A stretch of DNA of 34,864 bases, taken from contig CAIYSL010000079.1 in the NCBI GenBank assembly GCA_903928915.1, positions 1 through 34,864 of the forward strand, written 5' to 3'. The DNA is from an uncultured Syntrophobacterales bacterium (GTDB lineage Bacteria; Desulfobacterota; Syntrophia; Syntrophales; UBA5619). The translations under genes and the position numbers were made by a program. The notes beneath the pieces are model-generated. The model was not told the DNA's origin and made no database searches. It saw nothing but the letters and a program-made list of their open reading frames with translations. Of the stretch, positions 23,071 to 31,613 are shown in pieces; positions within the stretch are counted from its first letter, which is position 1, and the number at the start of each line of letters is the position of its first letter.

Positions 23071-23164
23071 GGAAAAATTTGAGCCGGTGCGGGACCCGCT
23101 GTTTCGTGGTATAGGGACCCCCCGACCGGGAGAAGGGAAACGCAGAGGAGCCCTGGGATACACC

Positions 23165-24193
23165 GTGGATACGCCATCGCCAGCGCCAGCCGCGCTCGCG
23201 CCGCCGCAGCGGCCGGCCGGAACCGCCCCTCCGGGACAAAAACGCGCCCCCGCCCCCCGCGCCGGGACGCGGACGGACCGCCGTTCGACCCGGCTGGCGG
23301 TGCTGGCCCTGATCGCCCTCTCCTCGATCTGGGGCTACAACTGGGTGGTGATGAAGGAGTGTCTGAAGTACGCCGGCGTGTACGACTTCGCCGCGCTCAG
23401 GACGGGCCTCGGCGCCCTCAGCCTGTTCGCCCTGCTCATCGGCACGCGCCGTCCGCTGCGCCCGCGGACGGTCGGGATGACGGCCCTGTTGGGCCTGCTG
23501 GGCACGACGCTCTGCATCGGCCTGGTGACCGCGGCCCTGACCACGGGGGGTGTCGGCAAGACCGCTGTCCTGGTCTACATCATGCCCTTCTGGGTCCTGC
23601 TGCTGGCCTGGCCGATCCTCTCCGAACGGGTTCGCGGGGCCCAATGGGTCCCCGTCGTCCTGGCGGTCGCGGGCCTTACGGTCATCCTCGAACCCTGGCA
23701 CCTCCGGAGCACCTTCGTCAGCAACCTCCTGGCCGTCCTGGCGGGGGTGGCCTGGGCGCTCAGCTCCGTGCTGACCAAGAGCATGACCCGGCGGGGCGGC
23801 TTCGATCTGCTCTCGCTCACGGCCTGGCAGATGCTGCTGGGCTCTCTGCCGCTGGTCGCGATCGCGCTGTTCGTCCCGGAGCGGCCGGTGCAGTGGTTCC
23901 CCTATTTCTTCGGCGGGCTCCTGTTCAGCGCCGTCGTCAGCCAGGGGCTGGCGCTGCTGCTGTGGACCTTCGTCCTGAGCGAGCTGCCCGCGGGCGTGGC
24001 GAGCATGGGAATGCTCGCCACGCCGGTGATCGGCACCATCGCGGCATCGATCGAACTGGGCGAACGGCCGTCATTGGCGGAGGCCGGGGGGATGCTCCTG
24101 ATCATCGCGGCGCTTTCGCTGTTGTCGCTGCAGGGGTACCTCCAGCAGCGCCGGCTCGGCGACCTGCCCGGCGGCCCGCCGCGCCAGTCGTGA
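23165..24193 (+). CDS. EamA/DMT-family membrane transporter
   Basis: A ten-helix drug/metabolite-type exporter of about 342 residues with two EamA repeats. The first repeat starts at ALIALSSIWGYNWVVMKE, and the second has LAVLAGVAWALSSVLTKSMTRRGG and LATPVIGTIAASIELGERPS. It should export amino acids or other small metabolites across the inner membrane; the substrate is unknown. I chose GTG 23165 (GGGA about seven bases before). An in-frame GTG at 23087 would add 26 residues that do not look conserved. Even so, about 40 residues rich in Pro, Ala and Arg precede the first helix, more than is usual. It is divergent from the lexA-like gene. Confidence 0.85.
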   Translation: MDTPSPAPAALAPPQRPAGTAPPGQKRAPAPRAGTRTDRRSTRLAVLALIALSSIWGYNWVVMKECLKYAGVYDFAALRTGLGALSLFALLIGTRRPLRPRTVGMTALLGLLGTTLCIGLVTAALTTGGVGKTAVLVYIMPFWVLLLAWPILSERVRGAQWVPVVLAVAGLTVILEPWHLRSTFVSNLLAVLAGVAWALSSVLTKSMTRRGGFDLLSLTAWQMLLGSLPLVAIALFVPERPVQWFPYFFGGLLFSAVVSQGLALLLWTFVLSELPAGVASMGMLATPVIGTIAASIELGERPSLAEAGGMLLIIAALSLLSLQGYLQQRRLGDLPGGPPRQS

Positions 24194-24219
24194 CCATCCG
24201 CCGGGGACCATTGTTCCCC

Positions 24220-24248
24220 TTGCAGAATACCGCAACCTCGCTTAGAAT
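24220..24248 (+). promoter_or_regulatory. Possible promoter of the RraA-family gene
   Basis: TTGCAG (24220-24225) and TAGAAT (24243-24248) with 17 bases between. The -10 is good, the -35 only partial. Confidence 0.42.
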
Positions 24249-24299
24249 CAAGACAACGGCGGAAAAGTGACCGCCTTTCACCGACACGGGAGGTCTGGC

Positions 24300-25025
24300 A
24301 TGAAAAAACTGACGGAACGGGAGATGCTGCTGGCGCTGAAGGACTTCGACACCCCCTCCATCACGAACGTGGTGGCCACCTATCCTGCGAACCCCCTCTG
24401 CCTGGGGCTGTACAACCCCTGGACCGAGAACTGGTACACCGATCAGACGGTGCGCTGCATGTACCCCGAGCTGGGCCGGACCGTGGGCTACGCGGTGACC
24501 TGCGTCTACGGCCTGCCCGATCCGAGCTTCAAACGGCTCACCTTCATGGACGTGATCGACGCGCTCGACGCCTCGCCCAAGCCCACGATCCTGGTCCTCG
24601 AACAGCGGTTCCCGCCCGCGATCGCGGGCAAGGTGGGGTTGTCGGGCGGCAACATGACCTCGGCGATGAAGGCGGTGGGCTGCGTGGGGGTGGTCTCGAA
24701 CGGCCCGTCGCGCGACATCGACGAGATCCGGCCGATGAAGTTCCAGTACATCCTGAGCGGCGTGACGCCCGGCCACGGCGACATGGCGGTGCAGGCCGTG
24801 AACGTGCCCGTGTCGGTGGCAGGGATGGACGTCGCCCCGGGCGAGATCATCCACATGGACGAAGACGGCGCCGTCAAGTTTCCGGCCGGCAAGCTCGAGG
24901 CGGTGCTGACCAACGTAACCGCCCTGCAGAAACAGGAGGCGGAGCGCATCGGCCGGGTGCTCAAGGCCACCTCGGCGGCTGAGGTGCGGGCGATCTTTGC
25001 CGGCCAGTCTTACGCGAAGAAATAG
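24300..25025 (+). CDS. RraA-family protein (demethylmenaquinone methyltransferase-like or aldolase-like)
   Basis: The 241-residue protein has the RraA-like core: FDTPSITNVV near the N-terminus, GGNMTSAMKAVGCVGVVSNG, then SRDIDEI with Arg138 and Asp139, the pair that in HMG/CHA aldolases binds substrate and metal, and later PGEIIHMDEDGAVKFP. Members include RNase E inhibitors, 4-hydroxy-4-methyl-2-oxoglutarate aldolases and uncharacterised enzymes. The Arg-Asp pair favours an enzyme over the RNase inhibitor, with an aldol or decarboxylation reaction on a keto acid. ATG 24300 has GGGAGG eight bases upstream. It seems to be a single-gene unit, closed by a GC-rich hairpin. Confidence 0.85.
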   Translation: MKKLTEREMLLALKDFDTPSITNVVATYPANPLCLGLYNPWTENWYTDQTVRCMYPELGRTVGYAVTCVYGLPDPSFKRLTFMDVIDALDASPKPTILVLEQRFPPAIAGKVGLSGGNMTSAMKAVGCVGVVSNGPSRDIDEIRPMKFQYILSGVTPGHGDMAVQAVNVPVSVAGMDVAPGEIIHMDEDGAVKFPAGKLEAVLTNVTALQKQEAERIGRVLKATSAAEVRAIFAGQSYAKK

Positions 25026-25037
25026 CGCGGCGCGAAG

Positions 25038-25068
25038 AGCCCCCCCGCGGCGTGCCGCGGGGGGGGCT
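25038..25068 (+). terminator. Very strong GC hairpin after the RraA-family gene
   Basis: AGCCCCCCCGCGGC and GCCGCGGGGGGGGCT pair over about 14 bases with a tiny GT loop, beginning 12 bases after the stop codon. There is no T-run, so it is an atypical terminator or an mRNA 3' end protector. Confidence 0.5.
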
Positions 25069-25376
25069 GCGCCCGCCGGCGCAGGCGGAGCATCTGCGGG
25101 GCCGGAGATGGCCCGTGCGAAGGATCAGCGGGGTCGAAGAAGGGCGCATTTTCCCCCTTGCACAAATAAATTCACCTGTGATAAGGCTGTAACCTTTCAT
25201 CGTGGTTGAATATCGGGGCCATTTCGAAAGCGGCCCCTGGGCGTTTCTCAGCGGTTCATACGATCCCCTTCTCCGCCCAACTTTTTCGAACCGATGCTCG
25301 GCGGGGGACGGCAGTCACTCCGTCTCCTCGGTGATGCTATGGTGCATATGCAGACCACCTATCGCGGGAGGTACGA
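25069..25376 (+). other. 308-base non-coding stretch upstream of livG
   Basis: I see no convincing gene here. It holds a possible promoter (25158-25185) and, in the leader that would follow, a hairpin GGGGCC/GGCCCC at 25215-25237 enclosing TTTCGAAA. The leader to the livG start would be about 185 bases. No known riboswitch pattern was recognised. Confidence 0.5.
25158..25185 (+). promoter_or_regulatory. Possible promoter of the liv cluster
   Basis: TTGCAC (25158-25163), 16 bases, then GATAAG (25180-25185) with an extended TGT before it. Moderate match, in a locally AT-rich stretch. Confidence 0.4.
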
Positions 25377-26183
25377 GTGACAGCAAGCCGGATTAAGGAA
25401 GAAATCGTCCTCAAAGGCGACCAGATAACCTTGAGCTTCGGCGGGATCACGGCCCTGTGGGGGGTGAGTTTCACCGTGAAGCGGGGAGAGCTGTTCTCCA
25501 TCATCGGCCCCAACGGCGCGGGGAAAAGCAGCCTGTACAACGTCATCAACGGTTTTTACCGCCCCCAGAAGGGGCAGATCATCTTTAAGGGGCGGGACAT
25601 CACCCGCCTGAAGCCCTACGAGATCGCAAAAATCGGCATTGCCCGCAGTTTTCAGAATATCGAGCTGTTCAAGCACATGACGGTCCTGGAAAACCTGATG
25701 CTGGGGCGCCATATCCACATCAAGTACGGTCTGTTGAAGTCGATGCTGTACTTCGGCCCCTGCCTGAAGGAGGAGGTGCGGCACCGCAAGCGGGTCGAGG
25801 ACGTGATCGACTTCCTGGAGATCGAACATATCCGGAAGAAACACGTGGGAACGCTCCCCTACGGGCTCCAGAAGCGCGTGGAGATGGCGCGGGCGCTGTG
25901 CCTGGAGCCGGAGATCCTGCTTCTGGACGAACCCATGGCGGGGATGAACCTCGAAGAGACCGAGGACATGGCCCGGTTCATCATCGACGTGAACACCGAA
26001 TGGGGAATGACGGTGCTCCTGATCGAGCACGACATGGGCGTGGTCATGGACCTCTCCGACAGGATCATGGTCCTGGACTTCGGCGAAAAGATCGCCGAGG
26101 GGACCCCCGAAGAGATTCAGCAGAACCCGGTCGTCGCCAAGGCCTACCTGGGCGAGTCGGACGGGGCATTTCTCGGAAGGTAA
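25377..26183 (+). CDS. livG: Branched-chain-type ABC transporter ATPase LivG
   Basis: The 268-residue ATPase is one of two that drive the LIV-type importer. It has FGGITALWGVSF, Walker A GPNGAGKSS (Lys50), GIARSFQNIELF, the signature-like LPYGLQKRVEMARAL, Walker B LLLDEPMAGMN (Asp184, Glu185) and LLIEHDMGVVMDLSDRI, the classic LivG run. The signature SGGQ is replaced by YGLQ, as in many LivG proteins. The start is GTG 25377 with GGAGG six bases upstream. The acyl-CoA ligase gene follows after 16 bases. Confidence 0.93.
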   Translation: MTASRIKEEIVLKGDQITLSFGGITALWGVSFTVKRGELFSIIGPNGAGKSSLYNVINGFYRPQKGQIIFKGRDITRLKPYEIAKIGIARSFQNIELFKHMTVLENLMLGRHIHIKYGLLKSMLYFGPCLKEEVRHRKRVEDVIDFLEIEHIRKKHVGTLPYGLQKRVEMARALCLEPEILLLDEPMAGMNLEETEDMARFIIDVNTEWGMTVLLIEHDMGVVMDLSDRIMVLDFGEKIAEGTPEEIQQNPVVAKAYLGESDGAFLGR

Positions 26184-26199
26184 CGGTAGCGGAGGGCGC

Positions 26200-28092
26200 A
26201 TGGCGGCGGATACGTTTCCCAAGCTGCTCGTGGAAAAGGCCAAGAGGTACGGAGGGGGCAAGATTGCGCTCCGGGAAAAAGACCTCGGCATCTGGCAGTC
26301 CTTCACCTGGGAGCAGTACCTGGAGAAGGTAAAATACTTTTCGCTGGGCATGATCAGCCTCGGGTTCCAGCCGGGGGACAAGATCTCCATCATCGGCGAC
26401 AACAAACCCGAATGGATCATCGCCGAACTCGCCGCCCAGGCCGCCGGCGGGTACGGCACCGGCATCTATCAGGATTCGATCCTGAAAGAGGTCGCCTACA
26501 TCATCAACCACTCCGACACGAAATTCGTCATCGCCGAGGACCAGGAGCAGGTCGACAAGATCCTCGACATGCAGGAAGAGCTGCCGAACGTCCGGAAGAT
26601 CATCTACTACGACCCGAAGGGGATGAGCAAATACGCCTCGGAGATGCTCATCCATTTCCCCGACGTCATCGAGCTGGGAAGGCGCCGCGAACAGGACCAT
26701 CCCGGCGAGTTCGAAGGGAACGTGGAGCGGACCAAACCCGAAGACGTGGCATGGATCTGCACCACCTCGGGGACCACGGGATTCCCGAAGCTGGCCATGT
26801 TGACCCACCGGAACCTCATCGCCATGGCGACCAACCTCGGCCAGTTCGACCCCAAGTACGACACGGACGAGTTCGTCTCCTTCCTCCCGCTCCCCTGGGT
26901 CGGCGAACAGATGATGGCCGTGGCGAGCGGTCTTCTGTTCGGGCTCACGGTCAACTTCCCCGAGAGCGTCGAGTCGGCCCAGGCGGACCTGAGGGAGATC
27001 GGGCCGCACATCATGTTCTCCCCCCCGCGGGTCTGGGAGAATATGTGCGCCAGCGTGCAGGTCAAGGTGATGGACGCCTCGTTCCTGAAACGGTGGGTGT
27101 TCAACGCCTGCCTGCCGATCGGCCGGAAGTGGTCGGAGTACCGATTCGAGAAGAAGACCCCGCCCTTCAGTCTCAAGGCTGCCTACGCCCTGGCGTATCT
27201 CGCGGTATTCAAGGCGCTGAAGGACCGGCTGGGGTTCAGCAACATTCGCTCCGCCACCACCGGCGGCGCGGCCCTGGGACCCGACACCTTTAAATTTTTC
27301 CATGCCCTCGGCATCTCGCTCAAGCAGATCTACGGCCAGACCGAGATCAGCGGCATCTCCTGCGTCCACCGGAATTCCGACATCAACCCGGACACGATGG
27401 GGGAACCGATCCCCCAGACCGAGGTGCGGATCTCCGCAACGGGGGAGATCCTCTCGCGGAGCCCCGCCGTGTTTGCGGGGTACTACAAGCAGCCCGAGGA
27501 GACGGCAAAAACGGTCGTCGACGGCTGGCTCCAGTCCGGCGATGCCGGCTATCTCACCCCCGAGGGACATGTCGTCGTCATCGATCGGATCAAGGACGTG
27601 ATGAGTCTGGCCGACGGGGTCAAGTTTTCGCCCCAGTTCATCGAGAACAAGCTGAAATTCAGCCCCTTCATCAAGGAAGCCGTGACGGTGGGCCACAACC
27701 GGGCCTTCATCATCGCGATGATCTGCATCGATTTCGGCATCGTGGGCAATTGGGCGGAAAAGAACCGGGTCAACTACACGACCTACACCGACCTCTCCTC
27801 CAAGCCGGAGGTGGTCGACCTGATCCAGCGGGAGGTGGAGCGGGTCAACAGGGGGCTGCCCGAAAACGCCAAGGTGAAGCGGTTCGTCCTGCTGTACAAG
27901 GAACTCGACCCCGACGACGACGAATTGACCCGGACCCGGAAGGTGAGACGGCATTTCGTCGAGGAGAAGTACAAAGAGATCATCGACGGGATGTACCAGG
28001 GCGATGATTCGATCCGGATCGAGGCGATCATCAAATTCCAGGACGGGAAGACTTCGACGATCCGGACCGTGATGGCGGTGAAGAATGTGTAA
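26200..28092 (+). CDS. AMP-dependent acyl-CoA synthetase, FadD15-like long form
   Basis: A 630-residue ANL-family ligase that should activate a carboxylic acid to its CoA ester with ATP. The nucleotide loop is TTSGTTGFPKLAM (Thr189-Lys197). Further marks are TTGGAALGPDTFKFF, YGQTEISG, WLQSGDAGYL, and DRIKDVMSLADGVKFSPQ near the hinge. The length and the late ELDPDDDELTRTRKVRR match the FadD15/eukaryote-like long group. Its place inside the liv cluster, between livG and livH, suggests that the imported acid is the substrate or that CoA trapping drives uptake. Such clusters are frequent in anaerobic Desulfobacterota. ATG 26200 has GGAGG upstream. Confidence 0.93.
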   Translation: MAADTFPKLLVEKAKRYGGGKIALREKDLGIWQSFTWEQYLEKVKYFSLGMISLGFQPGDKISIIGDNKPEWIIAELAAQAAGGYGTGIYQDSILKEVAYIINHSDTKFVIAEDQEQVDKILDMQEELPNVRKIIYYDPKGMSKYASEMLIHFPDVIELGRRREQDHPGEFEGNVERTKPEDVAWICTTSGTTGFPKLAMLTHRNLIAMATNLGQFDPKYDTDEFVSFLPLPWVGEQMMAVASGLLFGLTVNFPESVESAQADLREIGPHIMFSPPRVWENMCASVQVKVMDASFLKRWVFNACLPIGRKWSEYRFEKKTPPFSLKAAYALAYLAVFKALKDRLGFSNIRSATTGGAALGPDTFKFFHALGISLKQIYGQTEISGISCVHRNSDINPDTMGEPIPQTEVRISATGEILSRSPAVFAGYYKQPEETAKTVVDGWLQSGDAGYLTPEGHVVVIDRIKDVMSLADGVKFSPQFIENKLKFSPFIKEAVTVGHNRAFIIAMICIDFGIVGNWAEKNRVNYTTYTDLSSKPEVVDLIQREVERVNRGLPENAKVKRFVLLYKELDPDDDELTRTRKVRRHFVEEKYKEIIDGMYQGDDSIRIEAIIKFQDGKTSTIRTVMAVKNV

Positions 28093-28104
28093 GGAGAGCA
28101 TGGA

Positions 28105-28989
28105 ATGGAATCGATACTACAATCGTTGATCAGCGGCATCGTGGTGGGGAGCATCTATGCCCTGATCGCCCTGGGGTTCGTCCTGATCTACAAATCCACG
28201 GCGGTGATCAATTTCGCCCAGGGCGAACTCCTGATGTTCGGGGCCTACCTCTGCCTCACCCTGGTCGTCGTGCTGCAGGTCCCTTTCTGGCTTGCCTTTC
28301 TGGGGACGCTGATCGCAGCGGCACTCCTGGGATTCTTCCTGGAGCGGCTGTTCCTGCGGCCGATGATCGGCGAGCCGGCGATCTCCATCATCATGCTCAC
28401 CATCGGTCTGGCCAGCCTGATGCAGGGGATCATCCACATGACCTGGGGCTCCGAAACCCGGGTTTACCCCGCCATCTTTCCCGTGGAACCGCTGCGATTC
28501 GGGGGGATGGTCGTATCCCAGGTCTACCTGTACAGCGTGCTGTTCGCGGTCGTCTGCCTGATTCTGTTCAACCTCTTTTTCCGCTACTCCTCCTCGGGCA
28601 TCGCCATGCGGGCCGTGGCAAACGACCAGCAGGCCGCCCAGTCGATGGGGATCAGCATCAAGAAGATCTTCGCGATCGCCTGGGCGATCGCCGCGGTGGT
28701 GGCCGGGGTCGGGGGGATCCTGATCGGGAACATCAACGGCGTGAACGCGTCGCTGAGCTCCTTCGGCCTCAAGGTGTTTCCCGCGGTCATCCTGGGCGGC
28801 CTGGACAGCATTCCCGGCGCGATCCTGGGCGGGTTCATCATCGGGCTCCTCGAGGCCCTGAGCGGCATGTACCTCGACCCGCTGTTCGAAGGGGGCTCCA
28901 AGGAGGTCGTCCCCTTCGTGATCCTCGTCGTCGTGCTGATGATCAAACCCTACGGCCTGTTCGGGACCGAAGAAATAGAGAAGATCTGA
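28105..28989 (+). CDS. livH: Branched-chain-type ABC transporter permease LivH
   Basis: The 294-residue inner-membrane protein is mostly hydrophobic, with about eight helices. Family marks are SGIVVGSIYALIALGFVLIY, INFAQGELLMFGAY and AVILGGLDSIPGAILGGFIIG. It forms the channel with LivM. I chose ATG 28105; an earlier ATG at 28100 is in another frame and meets a stop after nine codons. AGGAG lies nine bases upstream. It follows the ligase gene by 12 bases. Confidence 0.94.
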   Translation: MESILQSLISGIVVGSIYALIALGFVLIYKSTAVINFAQGELLMFGAYLCLTLVVVLQVPFWLAFLGTLIAAALLGFFLERLFLRPMIGEPAISIIMLTIGLASLMQGIIHMTWGSETRVYPAIFPVEPLRFGGMVVSQVYLYSVLFAVVCLILFNLFFRYSSSGIAMRAVANDQQAAQSMGISIKKIFAIAWAIAAVVAGVGGILIGNINGVNASLSSFGLKVFPAVILGGLDSIPGAILGGFIIGLLEALSGMYLDPLFEGGSKEVVPFVILVVVLMIKPYGLFGTEEIEKI

Positions 28990-29001
28990 CGGAGAGATGC
29001 C

Positions 29002-30057
29002 ATGGCGGTGAAATGCGGCGTATTCAAGACTACCTACCGGGATGACGAGGCCATCTGGCAGACCAAGGTGTCCAAGTTCTGGCTGGCCCTGCTGCTCATC
29101 GCCCTGCTCGCGTTCCCCTTTGTCTTTCAGGGCTCCCGGTACCTGCTGTACGTCGTCAACAGCGTGTTCATCGCCGTCATCGCCGCGATCGGGCTGAACA
29201 TCCTGACCGGGTTCACGGGCCAGATATCCCTTGGCCACGGCGCCTTCATGGGGGTGGGGGCGTACTGCTCGGGATATTTCATGACCACCCTGGGGATGCC
29301 GTTTCTGGTCTGCGTCGTCGCGGCGGGGTGCGTGACGGCCATCGTGGGGATGATCTTCGGCATCCCGTCGCTTCGGCTCAAGGGGCTGTACCTTGCCATC
29401 GCCACGCTGGCGGCCCAGGTCATCCTGGAGTTCGTGTTCGTGCGCTGGCGCGGGGTCACCGGCGGCAGCCAGGGGATGCTCGTCCCGCCGGCGAGCATCG
29501 GGGGGCTGACGTTCAACAGCGATTTCAAATTCTATTTTCTGGCCCTGGCCTTCACCATCCTCACCGTGATGATCGCCAAGAACATCGTCCGCACGAAACC
29601 CGGCCGGGCGTTCATGGCGATCCGGGACCGGTACATCTCGGCGGAGATCATCGGCGTTCCGCTGTTCCAGTATAAGCTGATCTCCTTCGGGATCAGCTCC
29701 TTTTACGCCGGCGTCGCGGGCAGCCTCTGGGGGCACTACATCGGTATCATCACCCCCGAGCACTTCAACGTCATGATCTCGATCCAGTACCTCTCGATGA
29801 TCATCATCGGAGGGCTGGGAAGCATCCACGGCACGATCATGGGCGCCGTGTTCATGACCCTGCTGCCGGAGGTGCTCCGGGTGATCAGTGGTCTTTTTTC
29901 GGGCCAGTATCCGGTACTGGTGAACATCTTCGGCGCGATCCGCGAGAGCGTGTTCGGGCTGGTCATCATCCTGTTTCTGATATTCGAGCCGGACGGATTG
30001 GCGGCTCGCTGGAAAACGATCCAGAACTACTGGAAGCTGTGGCCGTTCTCGTACTGA
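29002..30057 (+). CDS. livM: Branched-chain-type ABC transporter permease LivM
   Basis: The 351-residue second permease has about eight to ten membrane helices after a polar N-terminus of about 25 residues. Family motifs are NILTGFTGQISLGHGAFMGVGAY, FGIPSLRLKGLYLAIATLA, AFMAIRDRYISAEIIGV and IIIGGLGSIHGTIMGAVF. It starts 12 bases after livH with GGAGAG in front. It is followed by a 200-base gap containing one repeat element, before livK. Confidence 0.94.
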   Translation: MAVKCGVFKTTYRDDEAIWQTKVSKFWLALLLIALLAFPFVFQGSRYLLYVVNSVFIAVIAAIGLNILTGFTGQISLGHGAFMGVGAYCSGYFMTTLGMPFLVCVVAAGCVTAIVGMIFGIPSLRLKGLYLAIATLAAQVILEFVFVRWRGVTGGSQGMLVPPASIGGLTFNSDFKFYFLALAFTILTVMIAKNIVRTKPGRAFMAIRDRYISAEIIGVPLFQYKLISFGISSFYAGVAGSLWGHYIGIITPEHFNVMISIQYLSMIIIGGLGSIHGTIMGAVFMTLLPEVLRVISGLFSGQYPVLVNIFGAIRESVFGLVIILFLIFEPDGLAARWKTIQNYWKLWPFSY

Positions 30058-30084
30058 ATTCTGCTCCCGGTGCCCGTACCGGAA

Positions 30085-30171
30085 GCCCCGGATCGGGTCC
30101 GGCGGGGGGCTTGCACCGGTGTCGGGGATTCGCCGGGAGGAGGTCCGGATTCCGGCCTCCGCCGGAATGAC
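30085..30171 (+). repeat. Palindromic intergenic repeat, copy A
   Basis: Two hairpins in one unit: CCGGA/TCCGG around 30088-30102, and ATTCCGGC-ctcc-GCCGGAAT at 30149-30168, ending GCCGGAATGAC. The same building blocks in inverted order occur at 31505-31586. It resembles REP/BIME-like repeats found scattered between genes in many GC-rich bacteria. Confidence 0.65.
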
Positions 30172-30259
30172 GACCGGGCAAGGAGTGTTGCCGCAGGAAC
30201 AACAGAGGCGGTTGTGTCGGTTAACAAGGGAACCACGGAGAGAAAAAAAGGGGGAGCGT

Positions 30260-31405
30260 ATGAAAAGATTTTTGCTCGTTGTGTGTGCGGTTTTGTTGCT
30301 CAGCGGTGTGGGGTATGCCCAGCAGACGATCAAGATCGGCGGTATCTTCGATCTGACCGGCGCCACGGGCGACGTGGGCGCGCCCTATGCGGTCGCCGCG
30401 CGGGACTACATCAACTACGTCAACAAGCAGGGCGGTGTCAACGGTAAGAAGATCGAGCTGATCGACACCGACTACGCCTACAAGATTCCCCAGGCGGTCT
30501 CGGCATACAAGGATCAGGTGTCCAAAGGGGTGATCGCGATCCTCGGCTGGGGAACCGGCGACACGGAAGCGATGGCCCCGATGATCGCCACCGACAAGAT
30601 CCCCTACATCTCCGCCTCCTATTCGGAGCACCTCGTGTTCGACAAGACGCCCTACAACTTCATCGGCGCCACCACCTACTCCGATCAGGCCCGGCTCGCC
30701 CTGCAGTGGATCAAGGATAACTGGAAGGACAAGGGCCGGAAGCCCCGGGTCGCCCTGATCTACAACGACACCGGGTTCGGCCGCTCGCCGATCCAGGATG
30801 CCGAAGACTTCGCCAAGAAGATCGGGGTCGAGATCGTGGACAAGGAGATCGTGGCGCTGCAGGCCCTCGACGCGACGACCCAACTGCTCAACATGCAGAA
30901 GAAGAGCCCCGACTTCGCGATCAACCAGCACACCCTGATGGCGACCAGCACCATCCTGAAGGACGCCAAGAAACTGGGCCTGAAGAACCAGTTCATCGGG
31001 CTGAACTGGGCATTCTCCGAAAAGCTGATCGAGATGGCAGGGGGAGCGTCGGAAGGGTTCATGGCGCCGATGCCCTTCGCCTTCTGGAGCGAGATGAAGG
31101 TGCCGGGCGTCCAGTTCATGCACAAGGTGCGCAAGGAGGTCGCCGGCAAGGAAGACGCCCAACCCGTGAACTACACCCAGGGGTTCATCGGCGCCTACCT
31201 GCTCGTGGAGGCGCTCAAAAAGGCGGGGAACAACCTGACCGGCGAGAACATCAAGAAGGTGCTGGAGTCGAACACCTTCGACATGATGGGGCTGTGCGCC
31301 AACATCGCCTACAAACCGCAGCTGCGCAAGCCGAACGTCTCGGCCAAGATGTACGCGATCAAGGGCGGCAAGATCGAGCCGATAACCGGCTTCCTGAAGT
31401 ACTAA
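30260..31405 (+). CDS. livK: Branched-chain-type ABC transporter substrate-binding protein LivK
   Basis: The 381-residue periplasmic binding protein has a signal peptide (LLVVCAVLLLSGVGYA) cleaved before QQTIKIGG. The mature part is a two-lobe Peripla_BP_6 fold: FDLTGATGDVGAPYAVAARD, YVNKQGGVNGKKIELIDTD, GWGTGDTEAMAPMI, IPYISASYSEHL and VALIYNDTGFGRS. Such proteins bind branched-chain or other amino acids, or aromatic and aliphatic acids, and the nearby CoA ligases favour an acid ligand. ATG 30260 has GGGGAG just upstream. Repeats lie on both sides, so livK may be expressed at a different level from livHM. Confidence 0.93.
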   Translation: MKRFLLVVCAVLLLSGVGYAQQTIKIGGIFDLTGATGDVGAPYAVAARDYINYVNKQGGVNGKKIELIDTDYAYKIPQAVSAYKDQVSKGVIAILGWGTGDTEAMAPMIATDKIPYISASYSEHLVFDKTPYNFIGATTYSDQARLALQWIKDNWKDKGRKPRVALIYNDTGFGRSPIQDAEDFAKKIGVEIVDKEIVALQALDATTQLLNMQKKSPDFAINQHTLMATSTILKDAKKLGLKNQFIGLNWAFSEKLIEMAGGASEGFMAPMPFAFWSEMKVPGVQFMHKVRKEVAGKEDAQPVNYTQGFIGAYLLVEALKKAGNNLTGENIKKVLESNTFDMMGLCANIAYKPQLRKPNVSAKMYAIKGGKIEPITGFLKY

Positions 31406-31504
31406 CCCTTTTTCCGGGAGCGGGCCGCGGCCCGCTCCCGGGGGTTCACGAAGCCCGGTGCCGGAGCCTTAGTACCCCGGCAACAACTTTGGCCATCCGG
31501 GGTG

Positions 31505-31586
31505 GTCATTCCGGCGGGCCGGAATCCGGTGACATATGGCCTGGATGCCGGACTCCGGATCAAGTCCGGGGCGCCCGGCATGGCGT
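31505..31586 (-). repeat. Palindromic intergenic repeat, copy B (inverted)
   Basis: ATTCCGGC-gg-GCCGGAAT (31508-31525) is followed by CCGGACT/AGTCCGG (31548-31569) and GGGGC. Its reverse complement lines up with copy A (GCCCCGGA...TCCGG...CCGGATTCCGGCC...GCCGGAATGAC). It separates livK from livF. Confidence 0.65.
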
Positions 31587-31613
31587 CTTGTCTGTTTGAT
31601 TGCGGGAGTCAGA

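Noticed and set aside
25038-25068. CRISPR or rho-independent terminator at the GC hairpin
   Set aside because: It occurs once, so it is not an array, and it has no T-run, so only an atypical terminator can be claimed.
28117-30366. 749-codon open frame opposite livH and livM
   Set aside because: The His/Asp/Gln-rich translation has no membrane or enzyme pattern, and both permeases on the other strand are clear family members.
30085-31586. Repeats around livK as ends of an insertion sequence
   Set aside because: The DNA between them is a normal livK in a normal liv cluster, with no transposase and no visible target duplication.
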